A stretch of DNA of 7,832 nucleotides, taken from contig JAQUOM010000071.1 of the NCBI GenBank assembly GCA_028717105.1, positions 1 to 7,832 of the forward strand, in the 5' to 3' direction. The DNA comes from Candidatus Omnitrophota bacterium. GTDB lineage: Bacteria; Omnitrophota; Gorgyraeia; Velamenicoccales; Velamenicoccaceae. Shown here piece by piece: positions 1-5,312 of the stretch. The position numbers and the translations under genes are program-made. Numbering within the stretch: position 1 is the stretch's first letter; every line of letters starts with the position of its first letter. Under the pieces are notes generated by a model. That model had not been told where the DNA came from. It did no database searches and worked only from the letters and a program-made list of their open reading frames with translations.

Positions 1-407
1 AAACCCGCGTCCTCAGATAGAGAAGCGAAAGCCGCTACATGCTTAGCCTCCCATTTACTCTCACCTTGCCGTCTCCGGGAGACAGGATCCGGCAAAACCA
101 GCCAGCTTCGATTTCGCCCTTATCCCGCTGACGGGGTAAAGGCTATTCTGCCTGCCCTTTTAAGGCCTTGCGGCCTCAAAGAGCCCGTCATCACCGAAAC
201 ACGCAGAATTGCCCCGGTCATGGCTTAGTTCGTTTAGCGAACTAAGGCTGGTACGCCTGCAAAGAACGGAGCAACGATCGCTTCCGCTCTCAGCACTGTT
301 GGATCAGTTTCAGCGTTTGTATTGTGTAAGGTGTTTAAAGAGGCCTCCTTACAACCTCTGCATGCTGCTCATCGCCCGACATACCTGAATCGAGCCCAAT
401 CAGCCCC
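1..407 (-). ncRNA. ssrA: tmRNA (transfer-messenger RNA), 3' end cut by the window edge
   Basis: tmRNA rescues ribosomes stalled on broken mRNAs: its tRNA-like part enters the A site with SmpB and its short reading frame adds a degradation tag. On the minus strand the RNA starts with GGGGCTG at 407, the usual tmRNA acceptor-stem 5' strand, followed by the tRNA-like 5' part with GCATGC and GAGG as in other tmRNAs. Pseudoknot PK1 is visible: 359-355 pairs with 343-339, and 353-347 with 331-325. Near the 3' end GCTAAGCATGTAG and GGACGCGGGTTT match the conserved 3' tRNA-like half. The window ends in the T arm, so by comparison with E. coli about 20 nt, including CCA, are missing. A 9-bp hairpin (224-232 with 238-246, helix H5) holds the tag stop codon. 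smpB lies directly upstream, the common arrangement. I did not identify a clear promoter. Confidence 0.94.
234..314 (-). other. tmRNA tag-peptide reading frame
   Basis: The likely resume codon is GCT at 314-312, ten nt after pseudoknot PK1, preceded by ATACAAAC. Translation runs 26 residues, beginning AETDP and ending PALVR, to TAA at 236-234. A second in-frame TAA follows at 227-225. Both stops lie in or next to the H5 hairpin, where tag stops usually sit. The start (Ala-Glu) and the length recall the long chlamydial tags more than the ten-residue E. coli tag. The C-terminal Leu-Val-Arg is unlike the usual Leu-Ala-Ala protease signal. The resume codon is inferred from position and not proven, but the stop frame is fixed by the hairpin. 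Confidence 0.7.
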
Positions 408-410
408 AGG

Positions 411-435
411 TAAATTTTTGCGCTGCAAAAATTTA
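411..435 (-). repeat. Perfect 10-bp inverted repeat just upstream of tmRNA 5' end
   Basis: TAAATTTTTG (411-420) and CAAAAATTTA (426-435) form a perfect stem with a 5-nt loop. In the transcription direction the hairpin ends only 3 nt before the tmRNA 5' GGGG. It could be part of a precursor leader that is removed during 5' maturation, or a weak terminator for smpB. It has no following T tract on the minus strand, so a classical intrinsic terminator is not well supported. Confidence 0.6.
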
Positions 436-443
436 CAGAGCAA

Positions 444-516
444 TTGAGCAATCGAAATTAGAAAATAGACAAACAAAGGCTCAATGGCGGTCTATTCTCG
501 ATTTTCTATTGTTCAA
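444..516. repeat. Imperfect 27-bp inverted repeat between smpB and ssrA
   Basis: The arms 444-470 and 490-516 are reverse complements at 22 of 27 positions, separated by a 19-nt spacer. With a small bulge the pairing extends a few bases outward (GAGC at 438-441, GCTC at 517-520). The arms are A/T-rich and resemble the small palindromic elements seen between genes in many genomes. It could form a large hairpin in the smpB-ssrA transcript. No gene is seen between 408 and 541. Confidence 0.6.
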
Positions 517-541
517 GCTCTTGCTATATATCAAAGAACAA

Positions 542-994
542 TTATTTCCTTCTGGCTGCCCGCCGCATGTCGCGTTCCATATCGCGGCGTTTGATATCTT
601 CCCTGCGGTCGTAAAGTTTTTTGCCGCGGACCAGAGACAACGCCACTTTGACGAGGCCTCTGGTGTTGAAATAGAGCTTCAAAGGGGCCAGGGTGAAACC
701 GCGCTGCGTCACCTGGCCCGTCAATTTACGGATCTGGCTTCGATGCAGCAGGAGCCTGCGCGGCCGCGCTGCTTCTTCTTTGAAATAGCTGGCCTTTTCA
801 TACGGGGCGATATGGCAATTGTAAAGATAGGCCTGCCCCGTTTCGATCCGGCCGAAGGCGTCGTCAATATTGGCCTTGGCTTCGCGCAATGATTTGACTT
901 CGCTGCCTTTAAGTTCAATGCCGCATTCAAAGGTCTCCAAGACCTCAAAATCCCTGTATAATTTCCTGTTTGTTGCGATAACTCTTTCTTCCAT
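542..994 (-). CDS. smpB: SsrA-binding protein SmpB
   Basis: SmpB binds the tRNA-like part of tmRNA, takes it to stalled ribosomes and uses its C-terminal tail to probe the empty mRNA channel in the 30S subunit. The 150-residue length is normal. Family marks are visible: the GIELKGSEVKSLR core at residues 25-37, the beta-barrel segment GFTLAPLKLYF around 99-109, and the basic tail GKKLYDRREDIKRRD around 124-138 followed by a lysine/arginine-rich end. The ATG at 994 puts the conserved N-terminus (VIATNRKLYRDFEVLETFECGIELKG) in register. Only a weak GGATGG stands upstream. The gene follows the AEC permease by 44 nt and precedes tmRNA by 134 nt, so it may be read with both. A TAAAAT box lies 3 nt from the ATG, too close to serve this start. 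Confidence 0.96.
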   Translation of the reverse strand: MEERVIATNRKLYRDFEVLETFECGIELKGSEVKSLREAKANIDDAFGRIETGQAYLYNCHIAPYEKASYFKEEAARPRRLLLHRSQIRKLTGQVTQRGFTLAPLKLYFNTRGLVKVALSLVRGKKLYDRREDIKRRDMERDMRRAARRK

Positions 995-1038
995 AATATT
1001 TTACCATCCAAATGGAAAAAATCCAGTATCGAAAAAAG

Positions 1039-2007
1039 TTACTCCAAGGGGCCGCAGAAAATGCCGTAAAGACCCAAAAACAAAGGAATCGTGACAATGC
1101 TGATAACGTGGCCGTAAAAGATGGCCTGATTGATAAGCCCCTCTTCGGCTTTCTGGTTTTTGGCGATCACAGAGAGCAAGGCCGCCGGCGGCATGCACGC
1201 CTGCAGAATCAACAACAAGCCTACCAGGGGTTTTGGCTTGACCCAAAGCACAAAAACGAGAAAAACCAGCGGCAAAACCAGAAGCTTAAGTGCCAATCCT
1301 GAAAGCAGGGGCCCGGCGTGCTTCATCGAACGAACACGGATGAGCGCCAGGTTACCGCCAACCACGAGGATCGACAAGGGAATGGCGCAGCGCCCCAGCA
1401 TTTCGACAGGCCTGGAGACGAAAAATGGGATCCATCGGGCAACGCCGAAAAACACGGCGGCCAGGGCCAAGAACGTAGCGATGACCGGCGCGTTAAACAT
1501 GTTCTTGGCATCAAATCTGCAGGCCTTATGCCTGCAGGACAAGACAAACACGCCGAAGGAAAAAATCGTCATGTTGAAACCCAGAAGAAAAAGGAAAATA
1601 TAGATAAACATGTCCGATGCCGCCGCGGGGGAAAGCATGCTGGCCGCCAGCGGCAGAGGCAGATAACCCGAATTCTGGAACATCGCGATCCCGAGAAAAG
1701 GCCCTTCTTGCGACCGTAGGGACGGCGCCAGGGCCAAGGCAACCAGACCGAAGAAATAACCGACAGCCGTCACGAGCAGGCTTAAAAGAGGAAATATCCA
1801 CCAGTCCGAGAACTGAGAAAAACTGAACCGGGCCGTGATCTCGCCAAACATGAGCAGCGGTAAAAACAAACCGATCACCAGTCCGCTCATCGTCTTCAAG
1901 CCTTCTTCGCTGACAAGCTTGCGGCGTACCAGGAAAAACCCGGCCGCGCCCAGGATCGCCAGCTCCAGGACCGCCTCATATGTCGTCGTGAAAGATGCCA
2001 GCAACAA
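1039..2007 (-). CDS. AEC (auxin efflux carrier) family permease
   Basis: This is an integral inner-membrane transporter of the AEC family (Mem_trans, PF03547), whose bacterial members move organic acids such as malate or other small anions. The substrate cannot be told from sequence. The protein is about 322 residues, the usual length, with roughly ten hydrophobic spans. A conserved AEC-type segment FQNSGYLPLPLA occurs in the first half and ILQACMPPAALLSVIA in the second, matching the family's two inverted halves, separated by a basic cytoplasmic loop (CRHKACRFDAKN). The frame is open from an ATG at 2022, but a perfect AGGAGG lies inside it, six nt before a TTG at 2007. With the promoter at 2032-2040 the ATG would be nearly leaderless, so I prefer TTG. 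The ATG form would add five residues. smpB follows 44 nt downstream. Confidence 0.9.
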   Translation of the reverse strand: MLLASFTTTYEAVLELAILGAAGFFLVRRKLVSEEGLKTMSGLVIGLFLPLLMFGEITARFSFSQFSDWWIFPLLSLLVTAVGYFFGLVALALAPSLRSQEGPFLGIAMFQNSGYLPLPLAASMLSPAAASDMFIYIFLFLLGFNMTIFSFGVFVLSCRHKACRFDAKNMFNAPVIATFLALAAVFFGVARWIPFFVSRPVEMLGRCAIPLSILVVGGNLALIRVRSMKHAGPLLSGLALKLLVLPLVFLVFVLWVKPKPLVGLLLILQACMPPAALLSVIAKNQKAEEGLINQAIFYGHVISIVTIPLFLGLYGIFCGPLE

Positions 2008-2013
2008 GACAAA

Positions 2014-2040
2014 CCTCCTCATTTAAAATGTATTATAACA
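2014..2040 (-). promoter_or_regulatory. Extended -10 promoter and Shine-Dalgarno for the AEC permease
   Basis: Read on the minus strand, TGTTATAAT (2040-2032) is a full match to the extended -10 consensus TGnTATAAT. A start of transcription is expected near 2025. No good -35 box is seen, which is normal for extended -10 promoters. AGGAGG at 2019-2014 is a perfect Shine-Dalgarno six nt before TTG at 2007. A 6-bp inverted repeat, ATTTGC/GCAAAT (2080-2085 with 2093-2098), lies about 40 bp upstream of the -10 box and could be a protein-binding site. Confidence 0.6.
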
Positions 2041-2229
2041 CGGGATTAAGGATTCTCGCGCGCCGATTAAAAAATTGGTATTTGCGTTGTTGGCAAATAA
2101 AAGGCTGCATGAATGCTCCAGGGCGCCCCATGAGATTACGCAAGGTTCCATGGCGCTGCAACATTCAGAAAACTCCCCAAAACTTCATGGAATCTTTAAG
2201 GACCTTAAAAAATATTGCAGGGAGAAAAA
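2041..2229. other. Intergenic stretch between the nuclease and the AEC permease
   Basis: About 190 bp without a convincing gene. It holds a 15-bp palindrome (TTTAAGG, one base, CCTTAAA at 2195-2209), which is not followed by a T run suited to a terminator, and the ATTTGC/GCAAAT inverted repeat. A 43-codon minus-strand frame runs from ATG at 2164 to TAA at 2033-2035, with GGGGAG eight nt upstream of the ATG. It is rich in Arg, Gln and Phe, runs into the -10 box of the next promoter and matches nothing I recognise, so I do not call it a gene. The stretch might be a dispersed intergenic repeat, which I cannot test here. Confidence 0.45.
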
Positions 2230-3066
2230 TTATTCAAGGACTTCTATCTGCCAAGGGTGGCTGACGATTATTTCAGGGGAACCGCGATAGGATTTGATGA
2301 GGCCGAAAACACGGATACGCCGGCCCCTGTAATCCTTTTCGGGCCGGATACCTTCATTGGTGAAAAACCCGAAGTCCTTACTGAAGACGACGACGGCCAA
2401 CCCGTCCATATCAAGCGTAACGACCGCGTCCGTCCTGCGGGCCTTGTCCACTTTTCCCGTGACGCATTTTCTCTGGCCTTCGAACCGGTGCGCCTCGGCC
2501 GCGGGGACTTCCACGAGATTTTCCCATATGCCTGCCCTGTCCTTCCGGGCCTCCTGTTGCGCGGCAAGAAAAACATCAACATACCTGACATTAGGCGGCA
2601 AGGTATAGAGAAATGCCAACCCCCGGCGCAACAGCTCCCTCTGCACAAAAATTTCCCGGTCGCCATCACGGATAAAAACATAAGCCAGGGTCCTGCCGTA
2701 TTTGTCTTTCTTCTGGGCATCGTATTCCAGGCGGGCCTTTTTGCCCAAGACGAGTTCCTCGTTGGCCTTTTTGGCCTCCTCGCCGTCGATGTCTCCCGTC
2801 GGTATCCATCCGGAGGACGTGCGCCGGCGTGTCTCCGGCGTGTCGATGCCGATATACCTGACCGTCGCGCCGGAATCCACGTCAATGGTGTCCCCGTCGA
2901 CAACGCGGACAACACGGACGTCGGAGGCCTTTCCGGGATCTTTGGAAAAACAACCCGAAGAAACGAGGAAAGCGGCGCTGAGAACAGAGGCCGCAAGGGC
3001 ATAATACGCCTTCGGGACGCGCAGGACTTTGAACAAACGCTGGAGGGACCGCAAGACAGGCGCCAT
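2230..3066 (-). CDS. Exported thermonuclease (SNase-like) with C-terminal OB-like domain
   Basis: A staphylococcal-nuclease-family phosphodiesterase that probably cuts DNA/RNA outside the cytoplasm with calcium. Counting from ATG at 3066, residues 1-38 form a basic then hydrophobic export signal ending SSGC. Cys39 may be lipidated, though the lipobox is not canonical (Ser at -3). The SNase fold spans about 50-182. The catalytic set is present: Asp57 and Asp59 in DGDT, Arg70, Asp75 and Glu78 in IGIDTPE, and Arg125 in DKYGRTLAY. Residues 200-275 look like a second, OB-type nucleic-acid-binding domain. The lipoprotein stop and this start overlap as TGATG with no ribosome binding site, implying translational coupling. 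A GTG one codon earlier (3069) is an alternative start. Roles such as nutrient scavenging from DNA or cleavage of incoming DNA are possible, but the sequence does not decide. Confidence 0.92.
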   Translation of the reverse strand: MAPVLRSLQRLFKVLRVPKAYYALAASVLSAAFLVSSGCFSKDPGKASDVRVVRVVDGDTIDVDSGATVRYIGIDTPETRRRTSSGWIPTGDIDGEEAKKANEELVLGKKARLEYDAQKKDKYGRTLAYVFIRDGDREIFVQRELLRRGLAFLYTLPPNVRYVDVFLAAQQEARKDRAGIWENLVEVPAAEAHRFEGQRKCVTGKVDKARRTDAVVTLDMDGLAVVVFSKDFGFFTNEGIRPEKDYRGRRIRVFGLIKSYRGSPEIIVSHPWQIEVLE

Positions 3067-3452
3067 CACATCAACTGCTGAACGATCTTCACGAACACCT
3101 TTTCCGCTATCCCCATCTGCGGGAACAGGCCGCGGCGGGCCTTGACTTTAAGGCGGACAGCCTCGGGCGTCATCTGCGTGACGACCACCTTCACCTTGGC
3201 GCGATCGACGACAGCATCAATGGTGCCCGTGGAGGCATCGCGGCCGCTGACAACACCGAGGATACTGCAAACGGATTGGGCGGAACGCCAGGCGTCATCG
3301 AACTTGGCGTCATATTCGCCCTGGATCGTATCGCGCGTCACCGCATATCCTCCCACGGCCCCGACGCCGCCGACCACCAGCCAGACGCATCCGCTTAAAA
3401 ATGCCGCTAAAAAAATAGAGCTTAAGAAAGATAAAACCGTCCTCGTCTTCAT
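3066..3452 (-). CDS. DUF3568-like lipoprotein
   Basis: A 128-residue lipoprotein of unknown function. Residues 1-21 are a signal peptide with two basic residues and a hydrophobic core, ending in a canonical lipobox LSGC, so Cys22 is the lipid anchor. A glycine/valine-rich stretch (about 28-37) follows, then GEYDAKFDDAWRSA and a small alpha/beta region ending at Met128. This order (Gly-rich linker, then a phrase of the type Y.xxFDxAW) is what I know from the DUF3568 family. The assignment is by recognition, not by search. The ATG overlaps the stop of the preceding small ORF (ATGA) and has AGGTG at 3462-3458 as ribosome binding site. Its own stop overlaps the nuclease start. Location, inner or outer membrane, is undecided. 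Confidence 0.85.
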   Translation of the reverse strand: MKTRTVLSFLSSIFLAAFLSGCVWLVVGGVGAVGGYAVTRDTIQGEYDAKFDDAWRSAQSVCSILGVVSGRDASTGTIDAVVDRAKVKVVVTQMTPEAVRLKVKARRGLFPQMGIAEKVFVKIVQQLM

Positions 3453-3553
3453 TTCATCACCTTTTTTGTAAAAATCTTATAAAAACAAAATGCCGCCAGC
3501 CCCGTAATCCCCGACCATGATAGCACCAAAAAGATCCACCCGGAAAGATTCAT
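3449..3553 (-). CDS. 34-aa membrane protein, likely MetS-type small subunit of the NSS symporter
   Basis: This small gene encodes 34 residues: MNLSGW, one hydrophobic span (about residues 5-25, IFLVLSWSGITGLAAFCFY), then a basic tail KIFTKKVMK. That is the pattern of the short proteins found beside neurotransmitter:sodium symporters and named after MetS, the partner of the Corynebacterium methionine carrier MetP. Such partners are single-span and needed for transport in that system. Support here: a good GGGAGG ribosome binding site (3568-3563) nine nt before the ATG at 3553; the symporter as the nearest upstream gene, 168 nt away; and a stop that overlaps the lipoprotein ATG as ATGA. The assignment rests on size, topology, tail and context, since so short a protein gives weak homology. 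The short spacing could also mean it only serves to couple translation of the lipoprotein. Confidence 0.72.
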   Translation of the reverse strand: MNLSGWIFLVLSWSGITGLAAFCFYKIFTKKVMK

Positions 3554-3659
3554 CCCGTCAGGCCTCCCGCCTCTTCAGATTTTCTCCAAAAAAAACGCCA
3601 TACACCATCATCTTAAACTTGCCTCACTTACAAAGCACCCTTCTCTGGCACACAAATAT

Positions 3660-3688
3660 AAAATATTTTCTTCTCCTGCTGGTCTCAA
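3660..3688 (-). promoter_or_regulatory. Possible promoter for the small subunit-lipoprotein-nuclease genes
   Basis: On the minus strand TTGAGA (3688-3683) and TATTTT (3665-3660) are separated by 17 bp, a fair match to a sigma-70 promoter (5/6 and 4/6). It lies between the symporter end and the small ORF, about 100 bp before its ATG. The region is A/T-rich, so chance is a real alternative. Confidence 0.3.
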
Positions 3689-3700
3689 AATTAGTGCAGG

Positions 3701-3762
3701 GGTCAAATGCGGCCATCCAACTTATGAGCGCTTCGCTCCATAAGTGGCGGCCTTATTTGACC
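3701..3762. repeat. Nested 62-nt palindrome (REP/MITE-like) at the symporter 3' end
   Basis: Outer arms GGTCAAATGCGGCC (3701-3714) and GGCCTTATTTGACC (3749-3762) match at 12 of 14 positions. Inner arms CTTATGAGCG (3721-3730) and CGCTCCATAAG (3734-3744) pair with one bulge, and CCA/TGG continue the stem. The whole folds as one long hairpin with a 3-nt loop. It covers the last codons and stop of the symporter. The GGGGTCAAAT edge resembles the stems of REP elements that travel with RAYT transposases in many genomes. No transposase is in this window. A role as mRNA-stabilising or attenuating hairpin between the symporter and the small ORF is also possible. Confidence 0.65.
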
Positions 3763-5305
3763 GCCGGCGCCAGGCCATCTTGACCAAAACAGTTAAAACC
3801 CCAAAAAGCCCCAAAAGACCCAGGCGTGTCCAGAACACAAAAGGTTTGTCCGCTTCCGCCACGCCTTTAAGCATGATCGTCGGCAATCCGTCCTGATAAA
3901 ACCAGAACCCCAGGACCCCCAGAAGAAAAACAGGCGTAATAAATTTGATAATGAACTTGTAGGCCCGCGGAATGGTGATGTCGGCGCCGTGGTGGATCTC
4001 CTCCCACGCCTTGTCCATGCCGAAGACCCAGGCAAAAAGGACCGCTTCCACCGTGCCGAAAAGAACGAGACAAAACGTTCCGCCCCAGAAATCCAGCTCA
4101 TTGACCACGCCGCGCGAAAGGAAAAAAATCGCCGGCTGGCACAAGATAAAACTTACGATCGCAAAAATCCCGACGGCTTTTCTGCGCGAAATATCGAACT
4201 CATCTTCCAAAAACGCGACAGCCGGCTGGGCCAGGGAAATACTCGACGTCACCCCCGCCAAAAAAAGAAGCGCAAACCATAGAAAACTCAAAACCGACGC
4301 CAGGGAGATCTTGCTCAAGATCAAAGGCATGGTCACAAATCCCAGGTCGAAAGCGCCTTGCTTGGCGATCGCCTGGATATCCACAGGGCCGAAAAAAACG
4401 AAGGCCGCCGGGATAATAATGCATCCGCCCAGGATGACCTCGGCAAATTCATTCAAACTGACTGCCGTCAAACCGGAAAGCGCCACATCATCGCCGCGGG
4501 ACAAATAGCTCGCATACGTCAGGATCACGCCGATGCCGACGCTGAGTGTAAAAAAGGTCTGGCCGGCTGCCGCCAGCCAGACCTTTGCGGATTTGAGCGC
4601 GCTGAAGTCCGCGTTCCACAAGAAACCCAGGCCATTGGCCACATTCCAGTCCGGCCTGGCAGGATCAGGCGCACCCAGCGTCAGGACACGAACAGCCAAA
4701 ACTATACCAAAAACGAACAATACAGGAAGCGCAATCTTGCACAACACTTCGATCCCGCCGCGAATCCCGTAATAAATGACGGCAATATTGATGAAAAATG
4801 CGATAAGGAAAAAGATATATGCCGGGACGATGCTGGAAAAAAACGCATTCTGTTCTAACCCCTGATACCCTTTCAGGAACGACTGGATAGATGCCTGGTC
4901 GTGGAGCTGGGTCAGCACGCCTTTGAGGCTGTAAAAACTGTACCCCAGGGTCCACGATTCAATGAACGTGTAATAAATATAAATGACAAACGGCCCGAAA
5001 ATGCCGATGACGCCGAAATATTTGATGAAGCGGTTTTTCTGAAGGAGGCTGTGGAATATACCGGGCGCCGTGCCGTGCTCAAAACCGCCGCCGTAACGGC
5101 CCAGGGCCCATTCGATCCAGACCAAGGGGATACCCAGGACAAGAAGAGCGACAAAATACGGGATCATGAACGCGCCGCCGCCGTTGCCCGCGGCCTGGAC
5201 CGGAAACCTCAAAAAATTCCCCAGGCCGACGGCAGAACCGGCCACCGCCATGATGATCCCGAAACGCGACCCCCACGATTCACGCTTGGCTTTGAGCTGC
5301 CGCAT
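3722..5305 (-). CDS. LeuT-like neurotransmitter:sodium symporter (NSS/SNF family)
   Basis: A sodium-coupled inner-membrane importer, probably of amino acids, 527 residues with 12 spans, close to LeuT in length and sequence. Counting from ATG at 5305, the TM1 signature AGSAVGLGNFLRFP (22-35) and NGGGAFMIPY (41-50) are typical. By alignment from memory with LeuT, sodium ligands are kept: Asn30, Thr253 and Asn285 for site 1, and Ala350, Thr353 and Ser354 for site 2. Glu289 matches the LeuT glutamate that replaces chloride. In the substrate pocket Tyr112, Phe252 and Ser255 are kept, while LeuT Asn21, Val104 and Phe259 become Ser24, Ile108 and Ile258. The start is set by alignment. An upstream ATG at 5401 would overlap the secretin and add 32 basic residues. 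The gene begins 7 nt after the secretin stop. Its final dozen codons fall in a palindromic repeat. Confidence 0.94.
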   Translation of the reverse strand: MRQLKAKRESWGSRFGIIMAVAGSAVGLGNFLRFPVQAAGNGGGAFMIPYFVALLVLGIPLVWIEWALGRYGGGFEHGTAPGIFHSLLQKNRFIKYFGVIGIFGPFVIYIYYTFIESWTLGYSFYSLKGVLTQLHDQASIQSFLKGYQGLEQNAFFSSIVPAYIFFLIAFFINIAVIYYGIRGGIEVLCKIALPVLFVFGIVLAVRVLTLGAPDPARPDWNVANGLGFLWNADFSALKSAKVWLAAAGQTFFTLSVGIGVILTYASYLSRGDDVALSGLTAVSLNEFAEVILGGCIIIPAAFVFFGPVDIQAIAKQGAFDLGFVTMPLILSKISLASVLSFLWFALLFLAGVTSSISLAQPAVAFLEDEFDISRRKAVGIFAIVSFILCQPAIFFLSRGVVNELDFWGGTFCLVLFGTVEAVLFAWVFGMDKAWEEIHHGADITIPRAYKFIIKFITPVFLLGVLGFWFYQDGLPTIMLKGVAEADKPFVFWTRLGLLGLFGVLTVLVKMAWRRRSNKAATYGAKRS

Positions 5306-5312
5306 ATGTAGC

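Noticed and set aside
1..407. CRISPR array, tRNA or other mobile signature in the structured region at the window start
   Set aside because: The repeated stems are explained by tmRNA helices and pseudoknots; there are no regularly spaced direct repeats.
411..435. Intrinsic terminator of smpB
   Set aside because: The stem is A/T-rich and is not followed by a T run in the transcription direction; kept only as an inverted repeat.
509..892. Plus-strand 127-codon frame opposite smpB
   Set aside because: Antisense to smpB, with no features of its own.
998..1006. TGGTAAAAT extended -10-like box before smpB
   Set aside because: It lies only 3 nt from the smpB ATG, so a transcript from it would start inside the gene.
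2215..3081. Plus-strand open frame of 288 codons over the nuclease and lipoprotein region
   Set aside because: It is exactly antisense to the SNase gene, whose catalytic motifs are clear. The plus-strand translation shows no family features and no ribosome binding site.
3972..4508. Plus-strand frames opposite the symporter
   Set aside because: Antisense shadows of a strongly conserved 12-span transporter, with Lys/Arg/Ser-rich unnatural composition.
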